This document shows positions 47,430 through 56,007 of a DNA stretch of 64,000 nucleotides, in pieces. The notes below the pieces were generated by a model, which was given only the letters and a program-made list of their open reading frames with translations, was not told where the DNA came from and did not search any database. The stretch lies in NCBI RefSeq assembly GCF_003234935.1, contig NZ_QKSB01000001.1:62001-126000 (forward strand). The letters are read 5' to 3'. The position numbers were made by a program, and so were the translations under genes. The first letter of the stretch is position 1, and each line of letters opens with the position of its first letter. Source of the DNA: Putridiphycobacter roseus (GTDB lineage: Bacteria; Bacteroidota; Bacteroidia; Flavobacteriales_D; Crocinitomicaceae).

Positions 47430-48348
47430 CAACACCATAATTGAACCGGGGACGAATACAACCATAGAACTCAATGTTTCTAAACTCCCTTCTGGCACAG
47501 TGATTAGTTTGTATGCACATGTGTTTAGGAGTAAAAAGCCTGGTCCAACCATTTTGATTACGGGCGGAGTACACGGAGACGAGATAAACGGTGTTGAAAT
47601 TGTAAGACGAGCAGTTGCGCAAAAATTGTTTAATAAATTAAAATGTGGTACTGTGATCACTATTCCATTAGTGAATTTATACGGCTTTAATAATTTTTCT
47701 CGCGATTTACCAGACGGTAAAGATGTTAATCGCAGTTTTCCAGGCTCTCATATTGGGTCTTTAGCCGCTAGAGTTGCCAGCACCATCACCCGTCACATCA
47801 TTCCCATTGTCGATATGGGTATTGATTTTCATACCGGTGGCTCAAGTATTTATAATTACCCACAAATTAGGGCCAATAGTGAGGATGCTGCCAGCATAGC
47901 TTTGGCGAATATTTTTGCTCCACCCTTAATTTTGGAATCTGGATTATTAGCAAAATCATTCCGAAAAGAATGCTTTAAGCATAACGTTCCTATGGTTGTA
48001 TTTGAAGGTGGAGAATCTTTAAGAATAGACGCCTTATCCATAACGGAAGGAATAAACGGTATTAAACGGGTACTAAATCACTATCAGATGACAGCGGATG
48101 AAGTACCTGTACAAAAACCTGTAACTTATCAAAGCCAGACTTGGATGCGGGCTACTGCATCTGGAATTTTTGTCGCACAAAAACAATCGGGTGAATGGGT
48201 GAAAAAAGGAGAATTAATGGGATATATAACAGACCCATACACTAGTAAAATTCATAAAGTAACAGCAAAAAGAGATGCTTTTATATTTGGTCACGACAAT
48301 AAGTCTGTGGTGAATGTTGGGAAGGCTTTGTTTCATATTTGTTATTAA
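47419..48348 (+). CDS. Succinylglutamate desuccinylase / aspartoacylase (AstE/AspA) family protein
   Basis: 309 aa zinc carboxypeptidase-fold deacylase. Zinc ligands: His and Glu of GGVHGDEINGVEIV and His of MGIDFHTGG. The substrate-binding RNxxR equivalent is DVNRSFPG. The final ~75 residues form a lipoyl-like beta domain (SGIFVAQKQSGEWVKKGELMGYI) typical of this subgroup. It probably removes an acyl or aminoacyl group from an N-terminal or amide-linked substrate. It is coupled to rimK by an 11-bp overlap. No astABCD genes are present, so arginine succinyltransferase catabolism is unlikely. Confidence 0.9.
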   Translation: MEINNTIIEPGTNTTIELNVSKLPSGTVISLYAHVFRSKKPGPTILITGGVHGDEINGVEIVRRAVAQKLFNKLKCGTVITIPLVNLYGFNNFSRDLPDGKDVNRSFPGSHIGSLAARVASTITRHIIPIVDMGIDFHTGGSSIYNYPQIRANSEDAASIALANIFAPPLILESGLLAKSFRKECFKHNVPMVVFEGGESLRIDALSITEGINGIKRVLNHYQMTADEVPVQKPVTYQSQTWMRATASGIFVAQKQSGEWVKKGELMGYITDPYTSKIHKVTAKRDAFIFGHDNKSVVNVGKALFHICY

Positions 48349-48361
48349 AAACAAGTATTTT

Positions 48362-48817
48362 TTAAAATAATTCCTCCAATACTTTTTTGCGGTATTCAAA
48401 AATTTCATGCAACTTTTTCTCAATCACCAAAGAATTTGCAATGCTACCCAAAAAACCAAATGGCGGTTGGTAACTTACAATATCAGTCATCATCACCCCA
48501 CCTTCAACTTTTTCAATTCGGTGCTCATGATGCCATACTTTATATGGACCCATTCTTTGCTCATCCACAAAAAACTTACCTCTTTCTACTTTTGTTATTT
48601 CTGTCACCCAGGTGGTTCTTATACCAAGTAAAGGTGTAACCTGGTAGACAATAATCATCCCCTCATACATTTCTTCTTCCGGTGTCTCAGAGGTAATTTC
48701 GAACCCCATATAATCTGGCGTAATTTTTTTTAAATTAACCGGATTAGAAATAAAATGCCAGAGCGTTTCAATGTCTGTATGAACAAATTGTTTTCTTTTG
48801 AATTGATAAAATCCCAT
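48362..48817 (-). CDS. SRPBCC family (START-like) protein
   Basis: 151 aa with the helix-grip fold used to hold small hydrophobic ligands. The opening MGFYQFKRKQFVHTDIETLW, LWHFISNPVNLKKITPDYMGF, and the end AYQPPFGFLG-like segment (SYQPPFGFLGSIANSLVIEKK) fit the SRPBCC/ligand-binding family similar to cell-division-inhibitor SulA-neighbour proteins. The ATG at 48817 is preferred over 48853 because the extra 12 residues (LLIFFNTLNRN) do not match family starts. It converges with the AspA-like gene. Ligand unknown. Confidence 0.82.
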   Translation of the reverse strand: MGFYQFKRKQFVHTDIETLWHFISNPVNLKKITPDYMGFEITSETPEEEMYEGMIIVYQVTPLLGIRTTWVTEITKVERGKFFVDEQRMGPYKVWHHEHRIEKVEGGVMMTDIVSYQPPFGFLGSIANSLVIEKKLHEIFEYRKKVLEELF

Positions 48818-48924
48818 GTTTCGATTTAATGTGTTAAAAAATATTAGCAGCACCTATTCCCTTAGCAACTTTCTGTCTAATATAGACAATAAACTTGAAA
48901 TAAGTCCAGGAATTTTTACATCAA

Positions 48925-50775
48925 TTATTCAGAATAATCTTTGAGTAATGAACGGTAATTAGTTAATATTTTTGATCTGCTTATAAAGCCTTCAAAATTC
49001 CTATTTTCGTTCAATAAAGGCAATTGCCATACATCTGCTTCGTCAAACATTTTAGTAACCTGCATAACGGAATCATCATGACCGACAACAAAAGGAGGGT
49101 TAATGGCTAAGTCCATTATACTGGTATCTTCAATTGCAATTTTACCCAATAGATATGGCCGCAGTTGGACCCGATTAATGACCCCAAAAAATTGTTGGTG
49201 ATTGTCAATAACAGCAATTGTATTTTGGTCGCTTTTCCTAAACAGTTGCAACACCTCATCCATACTATTATTCGTATTGATTATACATGTGTTTGTATTC
49301 ATACACTCTTTCAGTGAAATGTGTGCCAGTATGTTTTGATCTTGTTGGGTCGTGAAAATTTCCCCTTTTTCAGCCAATTCAAGATAAACAGGATTAATCG
49401 GAGAAAAAAAGCGATTGATAGCGTATGCAATCACAGACACAATCATCAGAGGAACAAACAGATCATATCCACTACTGACTTCCGCTATTAAAAATATGGC
49501 TGTAAGTGGCGCATACATGGCTCCTGACATTACACCAGCCATGCCTACAAGCATTAAATTAGTGGTAGGTACATCACCAAAACCCATCCATTCTAACACA
49601 TAACCAAATAAAAAGCCCAGAAATCCGCCAGCGACCAAAGAAGGAGCGAAGTTACCACCATTACCACCAGCACTTAAGGTAATACTAGTTGCAAATGCTT
49701 TCAGTAAAATAGCGCAAACTAAAAATAAAATTACAATGGCATTTGAGGACTCAAAATAACGGAATAAACTTTCATGAATTAACAAATCAACATTACCCTG
49801 GTGCAGTGTTTTAATGTGTAAATATCCTTCGCCATAAAGTGGCGGAAATAAAACACAGAGCAAGGACAATAATGACCCGCCAATTAATGCCTTCAATAAG
49901 AATTTATTTTTTTTAAACCCGTTAAAGAAGTGGTGTACCTTTTGCCCCACTACTAAAAAATATCGGGCATATAAACCTGTTAATACCCCTAAAATAATAA
50001 AGTAAATTACATTAGTGTGGTTAAATATTTCGCGGGCCTGTAAATTAAACAATACTTCTTCGTTTAAAATAATGGTAGAAAGTAAACTGCCGCAAATGGC
50101 AGCAATTACCAAAGGAATAAAGTCGGTAAACACCAAACCTGTCAACAGTATTTCAAAAGCGAACATTACACCAGCAATAGGTGCATTAAATGCAGCAGCA
50201 ATACCAGCAGCAGCACCCGAAGCCAACAATAAAGTTCTTTCTTTAAAGCCAAGTCTATACCTTAAGGCATAATTAGAACCAATAGCAGAACCAGTTACCG
50301 CAATAGGGGTTTCTAGTCCGACAGAACCACCAAACCCGACAGTAATACCACTTTGTATAATTTGGGAATACATTTTATTTGACTTTACCCTACTTTGATT
50401 TTGAGAAATATCTTTTAACACAAAAGAAAGTTCTTTTTCTTCATCTGATTTAAAGAGGTATTTAACAATTAAAGTGGTAAGTGTAATACCGATCAATGGT
50501 AAAATAGCGTAAACGAAAATACGGACTTCGAAAGGAATACTATTGTTAAGAAAAGACTGAATATAGTGGACGTAAATTTTTAAGAAAACCCCTGCTAAAC
50601 CTGCACTTAATCCGACCAGAATCCCCGAAATGATAAGAAATTGTGACCTACTAATTTTTTGGCTCAACCAAATTAAAAATATTTCAATAAAATTAAACCT
50701 GCGAAATGGGTAATTAATAAATGCCTTTCTAAAAAGTAGAAAGTTTATATATAAGCGTTTTAATTTTCTTAACAT
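48925..50775 (-). CDS. ClC family chloride channel/antiporter with CBS domains
   Basis: 616 aa. The membrane part (about residues 40-450) has the selectivity-filter loops: GFGGSVGLETPIAVTGSAIGS with the gating Glu, and SAGGNGGNFAPSLVAGG for the GxFxP region. AAAGIAAAFNAPIAGVMFAFE is a strong ClC signature. The C-terminal ~150 residues carry two CBS domains (ECMNTNTCIINTNNSMDEVL, MDLAINPPFVVGHDDSVMQV), which usually bind adenine nucleotides and gate the channel. Whether it is a channel or H+/Cl- exchanger is not decided. A -7 element lies 19 nt before the ATG. Confidence 0.95.
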   Translation of the reverse strand: MLRKLKRLYINFLLFRKAFINYPFRRFNFIEIFLIWLSQKISRSQFLIISGILVGLSAGLAGVFLKIYVHYIQSFLNNSIPFEVRIFVYAILPLIGITLTTLIVKYLFKSDEEKELSFVLKDISQNQSRVKSNKMYSQIIQSGITVGFGGSVGLETPIAVTGSAIGSNYALRYRLGFKERTLLLASGAAAGIAAAFNAPIAGVMFAFEILLTGLVFTDFIPLVIAAICGSLLSTIILNEEVLFNLQAREIFNHTNVIYFIILGVLTGLYARYFLVVGQKVHHFFNGFKKNKFLLKALIGGSLLSLLCVLFPPLYGEGYLHIKTLHQGNVDLLIHESLFRYFESSNAIVILFLVCAILLKAFATSITLSAGGNGGNFAPSLVAGGFLGFLFGYVLEWMGFGDVPTTNLMLVGMAGVMSGAMYAPLTAIFLIAEVSSGYDLFVPLMIVSVIAYAINRFFSPINPVYLELAEKGEIFTTQQDQNILAHISLKECMNTNTCIINTNNSMDEVLQLFRKSDQNTIAVIDNHQQFFGVINRVQLRPYLLGKIAIEDTSIMDLAINPPFVVGHDDSVMQVTKMFDEADVWQLPLLNENRNFEGFISRSKILTNYRSLLKDYSE

Positions 50776-50794
50776 GCTAATAAATCTTCTGCCA

Positions 50795-50802
50795 CAAAGG
50801 TA
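50795..50802 (-). promoter_or_regulatory. TAnnTTTG -7 element (TACCTTTG) of the ClC gene
   Basis: Minus-strand TACCTTTG ends 19 nt before the ATG at 50775. No -33 TTG at standard spacing. Confidence 0.4.
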
Positions 50803-50864
50803 GCTTCAAATAGGACAATTAGGACTTTAACGACAACAAAATTCCACTTAATAAAAAGTATTTT

Positions 50865-51056
50865 CTATCGGCATAAATTACAGTCTTCGCAGTTTTTGAT
50901 CTCACCGTAATAGGTCTCCCTATAATGATGGACAGTTTTAATTGGTAAACCTAAAAAATGCTTTTTTATATAGGTCACTCTTGTCCTTAATCTCCCCATT
51001 TGTGGAGAGAATCTATTTTCTGTTTGAATTGTTCTTTTAATGGTCAGTAATTTCAT
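50865..51056 (-). CDS. Small conserved-looking basic protein with C-terminal CxxCxxC
   Basis: 63 aa from an ATG at 51056. The sequence is basic and ordered (MKLLTIKRTIQTENRFSP, RLRTRVTYIKKHFLGLPIKT, then HHYRETYYGEIKNCEDCNLC). The end NCEDCNLCR gives Cys spacing C-x2-C-x2-C, which could hold a metal or be redox active. I recall similar ~60-aa hypothetical proteins with YRETYYGE in Flavobacteriia, which supports it as a real gene, but I cannot verify this here. It is separated by 89 bp from the ClC gene downstream. Function unknown. Confidence 0.6.
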   Translation of the reverse strand: MKLLTIKRTIQTENRFSPQMGRLRTRVTYIKKHFLGLPIKTVHHYRETYYGEIKNCEDCNLCR

Positions 51057-51376
51057 AAATATAAATTAGTATTTTAAGTCACCGCAATCTCTTAAAAAAG
51101 AGGCGTAAAGTTTTAAGCCAAGTAAATTGACTTATTAATTATTTAGGGGGAGAGTAATGCTAAGATTAATTAGCAAGGCATGACATTATACCCCAGGAGG
51201 GATAAATTTTTCTGATTGGGTACGGAAAACCAAAAAATTAAATGTAAAAATACCTTGGTTATTGTTTTCGTGATTAAATTTCATCATGCCTTGCAAAGGT
51301 ATAGATTAACCTTCAAACGGCCAAAAACAATACAATTTATCTAAAAAAAGGTCTATTTAAGTCCTGAAAATGGAAA
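51057..51376. other. Non-coding region of 320 bp with a long-range inverted repeat
   Basis: No plausible ORF. It contains a perfect 11-bp inverted repeat, GCAAGGCATGA (51173-51183) and TCATGCCTTGC (51284-51294), enclosing 100 bp with GC-richer patches (ATTTAGGGGGAGAG, ATACCCCAGGAGGGAT) that stand out in this AT-rich DNA. This would be consistent with a structured small RNA or a long leader, but I do not recognise a known RNA family (no tmRNA, SRP or RNase P signatures). Confidence 0.4.
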
Positions 51377-52750
51377 TTATAATAATTTTTCAAGCATTTC
51401 AATTAAAGATGGATCGGAAGGTCGTGAAACATTTGCATCTATAATAATCCCTTCTTCATCCAATAGAATAAATTTTGGAACACCATAAATCATATAATCT
51501 ACAAGGAATGGAATATTTAAGTCTGGCGCAAAAAGCTGTATTCCTCTTAGTTCTTTTTCGGCTACCATTTTTCGCCAACTTTCTTCGGTATCCATTGCAC
51601 AGATACTTACAAACTCTATATCCCTTCCCTTAAAGTGTGCTTCCAATTCTTTTAAATGTGGTATTTCAACCAGGCAAGGCATACACCATGTCGCCCAAAC
51701 ATCAATATAAACCAATTTACCTTTTAAATCTTCTAATTTAATCACATTGTCATGGCTATCCTTTAATTCAAAGGTAGGAGATACTTGTCCTTTTTGCACT
51801 TTTTGTAATCGTTGGTACTTTTCCGAAAGTTCGGTTAAATAGGACTCCTTTTTTAATGCGCCTTGGATTAGGTCGTATACCTTTTCCAATTCCTTTGTAT
51901 TGTCTAACTCCCACTTTCCAACATCATACAATAACGCTTCCTTTATCTTTATATTTTTCACCTTCTTAACGATATGCTGTGCATACAATAAGGTATAGTC
52001 CTCATCATACTTGTCCAACATTAAATTGACTTCGCCTCTTAAATAGGACGCAACAAAGTTTAAGTAAGCCGGTGACTTTAATAGTTTTTCATCTGTTAAA
52101 TTAATGTCCGCATACGCGTTTGGATATTTGTCGGACACCTGAAAATCCTTTTCCTCTGTCAAATACCTTTTCATTCCTTCGAAATTCGAAATTTTTTGCA
52201 GATAATTAAATGACAATGTTTTTAACTCGATTCCCTTAAATTCAGCGTCCATATTTTTTTGTCCCATTAAAAATGATTTTTGAACACTATATAATGAGTC
52301 GGCTAATGATAAAAAATTTGCTTCGGATAATTTTGTGTAGAAGCCATAATAATTCAACTTTCCAAAATCCTCTAGGATCAACGCTTTTTTTGCCAAATAA
52401 TTATTTTCTACAGCCCCCATACCACTGTAAATAATAGACTCATCAAATTGCGTGGTATTTAAATGCAAGTTTAAATGGAAGCCAGGTTTTAAATAAACTG
52501 TGGTATTTTCATTTCCATCCTCCAAATAATAATAACCTTCTACCACAAAAAAAGTATCCTGAAAAGTTCCCTCCTCATTTATATTCATTTGTAAAACAAC
52601 ATTCCTTCTTAAGTCTAGCAATGAAATATGATTGGTATTTGGATTTTCAATTTTACCAGTAAAAATTATACTACTTTCCTTTTTTGCCGATTGACTGGAA
52701 CAGAACATTAAGATTATTGCTAATAATAGTGGGCCAAAAGTTCTTTCCAT
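51377..52750 (-). CDS. TlpA-like thioredoxin-fold lipoprotein
   Basis: 457 aa. MERTFGPLLLAIILMFCSSQ has a signal peptide with a lipobox-like LMFC; the ATG at 52777 would add nine residues before it, so 52750 is preferred. The N-terminal domain (about 30-125, IIFTGKIENPNTNHISLLDL) resembles DUF4369-type beta domains. The middle is helical. The last ~140 residues are an AhpC/TSA-TlpA thioredoxin domain with the active site WATWCMPCLVEIPHLKE. It should act as a membrane-anchored thiol-disulfide oxidoreductase in the periplasm. It is divergent from the winged-helix membrane regulator; the shared intergenic DNA has AATGTAAA repeats. Confidence 0.88.
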   Translation of the reverse strand: MERTFGPLLLAIILMFCSSQSAKKESSIIFTGKIENPNTNHISLLDLRRNVVLQMNINEEGTFQDTFFVVEGYYYLEDGNENTTVYLKPGFHLNLHLNTTQFDESIIYSGMGAVENNYLAKKALILEDFGKLNYYGFYTKLSEANFLSLADSLYSVQKSFLMGQKNMDAEFKGIELKTLSFNYLQKISNFEGMKRYLTEEKDFQVSDKYPNAYADINLTDEKLLKSPAYLNFVASYLRGEVNLMLDKYDEDYTLLYAQHIVKKVKNIKIKEALLYDVGKWELDNTKELEKVYDLIQGALKKESYLTELSEKYQRLQKVQKGQVSPTFELKDSHDNVIKLEDLKGKLVYIDVWATWCMPCLVEIPHLKELEAHFKGRDIEFVSICAMDTEESWRKMVAEKELRGIQLFAPDLNIPFLVDYMIYGVPKFILLDEEGIIIDANVSRPSDPSLIEMLEKLL

Positions 52751-52853
52751 GTTATTCAATTTAGTACTGAAATTCAATTTATTATTACCAAATATAATAA
52801 AATACTTATTCTTTTTTTTATTTTCTTATTGTTTTCACTTTAGCCAACATCCA

Positions 52854-52905
52854 TTTTACATTGACCATGTAGAAGACCATTTTTACAATGTAAATTAATG
52901 TAAAA
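52854..52905. promoter_or_regulatory. Putative operator: three AATGTAAA half-sites between tlpA-like gene and winged-helix regulator
   Basis: AATGTAAA occurs at 52887-52894 and 52897-52904 (direct repeats, 10-bp period). It occurs inverted as TTTACATT within TTTTACATT at 52854-52862. The first direct copy is also half of the palindrome TTTACA-A-TGTAAA (52882-52894). OmpR/PhoB-type winged-helix proteins typically bind direct repeats with one-turn spacing. The direct pair lies about 37 bp upstream of the TAGATTTG element of the regulator gene. Confidence 0.45.
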
Positions 52906-52941
52906 GAAAAACAAATACTCTTTTAATCAACCAGAAAGACA

Positions 52942-52949
52942 TAGATTTG
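52942..52949 (+). promoter_or_regulatory. TAnnTTTG -7 element (TAGATTTG) adjacent to ATG 52955
   Basis: TAGATTTG ends 5 nt before the ATG at 52955 that opens a perfect signal peptide in the neighbouring frame. This supports 52955 as the true start of the winged-helix gene. Confidence 0.4.
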
Positions 52950-52954
52950 CTTAT

Positions 52955-53817
52955 ATGGTTATTAAGCTACTGCCTTTACTATTTTTTATTGCAGCCCTTA
53001 TTTATTTAATGTGGCTTTAGCCAAAGAGGAAACCCCTCCTATTGAAATTGCATTGCGCATGATAGGTCATCAAATCATGTTAAATAATGGAGACAGTACT
53101 TCTCGTGTTTTACCCATTCAAAAAACAGGCAATCAATACACAATAAAATTTGATACGCCATTTGGTTTTGAACCTGAAAACTTGGTACAAACCATTGACG
53201 CCATAGTATTAAAAACGAATATTTCGAGTGCTTATACGGTAGCAGTAAAAACCTGTGATACCCATTCAATTGTTTATAGTTATAAAGTAGGTCTTACTGA
53301 CGACACAGACATTATTCCGTGTAAAAAACGCATCCAAGAGCCAGCTTGTTACTATATAGTTTTCAATTTAATCGCACCGCCTTTAAACCAAATTGAAAAA
53401 TCAGAAAATTCTGCTTTATTTTGGATTATCGCAGTGGGGACAATTTTGACACTACTACTTCTCTTTTTCTATTCGTCGAAAAATAAACCGACCAACATGG
53501 ATCCCGACACAGTTTTAATAGGTATTTATAAATTCAACAAGAAGCAAATGACATTATCTTTTAAAGATGAATTTATCGAATTGTCGAGCAAGGAGACAAA
53601 CTTACTTGACTTATTATATTCAGCAGCAAACACTACTTTAGACCGAGGCGAAATTTTAAATCGCGTATGGGGAGATGAGGGAGATTATGTTGGAAGGACA
53701 CTAGATGTATTTATTTCTAAATTAAGAAAGAAATTAGAAAATGATAAAAGTATTAAAATCAAGAATATCCGCGGAATTGGATATCAATTAATTCTAGACA
53801 TGCCTACAAGTACATAA
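52955..53817 (+). CDS. Membrane-anchored winged-helix transcriptional regulator (one-base frameshift near its 5' end)
   Basis: The main frame (GTG at 53011 to 53817) encodes a ~130-residue domain, a membrane helix (ALFWIIAVGTILTLLLLFF) and a C-terminal OmpR/PhoB-type winged helix (NRVWGDEGDYVGRTLDVFIS, then KLRKKLENDKSIKIKNIRG and GIGYQLIL). No signal peptide exists in this frame. The ATG at 52955 in another frame gives MVIKLLPLLFFIAALIY, then stops at 53018. One extra T near 53001-53007 joins it to FNVALA-KEE, giving a signal peptide with an ALA cleavage site. The topology would be periplasmic N-terminus and cytoplasmic DNA-binding C-terminus, the reverse of ToxR. Three cysteines lie in the periplasmic part. 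The frameshift may be an assembly error, mutation or slippage. Confidence 0.75.
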
Positions 53818-53832
53818 GCTGGGTTTTCTTTC

Positions 53833-55110
53833 TTATTTTTTTTGCTCCGTTTTTTTATAAATCCATTCCATTAAAAAGCAAGCAGCAATAATAGAAACGG
53901 CAATCATTACGCTATTTTGATTAGAAATAAACTGTTGTTGAATTAAAACCAACAAGGCTACTGCACAAAGAATTGCACCCGTCAGCGCTATCATTTTTTT
54001 TCCATTTGTCTCAGCCGACAATTTAAAACCTACAAAATTCACCACCGCAAAAATGAGTAAAAAACCTACACTACCTGTCGTGGAAATGCTCTCAATATTT
54101 AAGGTGTTAGTCAGTATTAAAGTAGCTACAGTCGTAATTATCAAACCCACTGGTTGATTCCATAATTGGTAAGTCAATTGATGCGGCATTTCATCATCTT
54201 CTGCAATTTCATAGCTCACTCTACTGCCTCCATATAAAGAAGCATTGATGGCCGAAAATGTGGAAATGAGAGCTGCCACCGTAATGATGGTAAATCCAAT
54301 TTTACCTAGCATTGGTTTTGCCGCTTCCGCTAGCACATAATCTTCTGCGGTGGCAATAGTTTTAAAGGGTAAAGATCCAACTGTTACAATGGCAATTATG
54401 ATATACAATAGTATTACAAAAATGATTGAGTAATAATAAGCTTTAGGTATGTTCTTTTTGGGATTTTCAATATCTGGAGCAGCGTTGGCAATTAACTCAA
54501 AACCTTCATAAGCTACAAAAATGACCATTCCTCCGGTTAAAAGCATAATAGGGGATTCCCAATTTTCAGGCGACAACTGACTTAAATTTGGATTACCAAA
54601 TAAGCCATAAATGCCTACACCAATAAAACCTATTAATATAACCAGTTTAATTACGACAGCATAAGTTTCTATAATACCTACTACTTTAATACTGTAATAA
54701 TTAATAGCAGTAGCCAAGATTACAATGGCCGTGGCATATATATGGAAGTCGTAACTACTATTTGTAATCGCCCATAAATTTGGCGCATAAGAACCAAAGG
54801 CTGAAGCATAAAGGGACAACATGATGATATAGCTCGCCCAAAGTAAATTATTCATTCCACCACTAAAAATGGTTTTACCTAATCCTACATTGATAAATTT
54901 GACTGTACCTCCCCTATCTGGATAGGTAACTGAAAGTTTTACATAGGAATAAGAAGTTATTAATGCTATGATACCTGCGAATAAAAAAGCAATGGGTGTA
55001 CCGCCTTTAGATAAAGAGACAGCTAAGCCGAGTACGGCAAAAATACCGCCGCCAACCATGCCGCCAATCCCAATAGACATGGCCTCTTTTACACCTATTT
55101 TATTACTCAT
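53833..55110 (-). CDS. APC family amino-acid permease
   Basis: 425 aa with twelve hydrophobic segments. The first helix has the unwound substrate site SIGIGGMVGGGIFAVLG, characteristic of the amino acid-polyamine-organocation superfamily. Later family blocks: VAYEGFELIANAAPDIENPKKNIPKA and STFSAINASLYGGSRVSYEIAEDDEMPH. It probably takes up an amino acid or exchanges it with protons. The substrate cannot be read. It converges with the winged-helix regulator (15-bp gap) and appears monocistronic. Confidence 0.92.
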   Translation of the reverse strand: MSNKIGVKEAMSIGIGGMVGGGIFAVLGLAVSLSKGGTPIAFLFAGIIALITSYSYVKLSVTYPDRGGTVKFINVGLGKTIFSGGMNNLLWASYIIMLSLYASAFGSYAPNLWAITNSSYDFHIYATAIVILATAINYYSIKVVGIIETYAVVIKLVILIGFIGVGIYGLFGNPNLSQLSPENWESPIMLLTGGMVIFVAYEGFELIANAAPDIENPKKNIPKAYYYSIIFVILLYIIIAIVTVGSLPFKTIATAEDYVLAEAAKPMLGKIGFTIITVAALISTFSAINASLYGGSRVSYEIAEDDEMPHQLTYQLWNQPVGLIITTVATLILTNTLNIESISTTGSVGFLLIFAVVNFVGFKLSAETNGKKMIALTGAILCAVALLVLIQQQFISNQNSVMIAVSIIAACFLMEWIYKKTEQKK

Positions 55111-55197
55111 AACACCTGTTTAAACTGAACCAGTGTGGCGAAGTTACAAAACAACTTTATTTGCATGTTATATTAGGTGGACTAAATAATTTTTAGA

Positions 55198-56007
55198 TTA
55201 TTTGGCTTCAAACAATTCTTTTGTTAAGCCATTGTTGAATTTAATATTCGACCAGCTTACATTTACCCATTTATCGGTCAGTGGTTCTGCATCCCAATTG
55301 GCTTTGGTATATTTTCTCTTGGTTGGTATTAAAAGTCCATCCACGTTTTCATACGTTAAACACATTAAATTTGGAGCCGACACATTAAAATCCATTACGG
55401 TAAATAAAAACTGATCTACCAATCCTGTTTTTTGATTGATGTACAATTGATAAGTATCCGTTGGTTTATCATTTTCAGACTGAAAAGTTACTTTTACGAT
55501 ATCATATGTATTGTTATCTTTCGTATAATCTCCTATAAATTCATAATTCAACCCTGGATCCAATAGTTTTTGCATCATGGTAAACCAATACAAGTTTGTT
55601 TTACGATTAAAAGTTACTTTTGGTCTGTGCTCACCTAACTCAATAATAGAATCATTTTGTTTTAACCAAAAGTCATTGCCATTATAACCTTGCTCAATTA
55701 CGCCTTCAAGCGCAGATAAAGTTCTTTGGTGTTTATGGTATTTTCCGTAAGACAATTCTCCATCAAAAATATATTTCTCTGTCACACTGTCCATTTTTTG
55801 ATCCGGTGTAATATAAGTGTAATCATAAACCACATCTTTTAATTGACTTAATTTTTCGTAATTCCCTACTTTCTGTACAAAATTATAAACCAATTCTTCG
55901 CCTTTATTTTTAAATACAGGAATTTCTTGAATGGTTTTGGTTTCTACAGGGGATTCTTGACAAGATGCCAGCAGTAATGCAATAAATAATAGTGGAATTA
56001 ATTTCAT
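55198..56007 (-). CDS. DUF6503-like lipoprotein
   Basis: 269 aa. MKLIPLLFIALLLASCQES has a clear lipobox (LASC). The beta-rich body contains YDYTYITPDQKMDSVTEKYI, NDFWLKQNDSIIELGEHRPKV, YWFTMMQKLLDPGLNYEFIG, YQLYINQKTGLVDQFLFTVM and GLLIPTKRKYTKANWDAEP. These fit the Bacteroidota DUF6503 group, which has a LolA/LppX-like open-barrel pattern. Role unknown; possibly lipid binding at the outer membrane. Domain assignment is from memory. Confidence 0.65.
   Translation of the reverse strand: MKLIPLLFIALLLASCQESPVETKTIQEIPVFKNKGEELVYNFVQKVGNYEKLSQLKDVVYDYTYITPDQKMDSVTEKYIFDGELSYGKYHKHQRTLSALEGVIEQGYNGNDFWLKQNDSIIELGEHRPKVTFNRKTNLYWFTMMQKLLDPGLNYEFIGDYTKDNNTYDIVKVTFQSENDKPTDTYQLYINQKTGLVDQFLFTVMDFNVSAPNLMCLTYENVDGLLIPTKRKYTKANWDAEPLTDKWVNVSWSNIKFNNGLTKELFEAK

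Noticed and set aside
53011..53013. GTG as the start of the winged-helix regulator
   Set aside because: It leaves an extracytoplasmic-type domain and a membrane helix without a signal peptide; the ATG at 52955 supplies one after a one-base repair.
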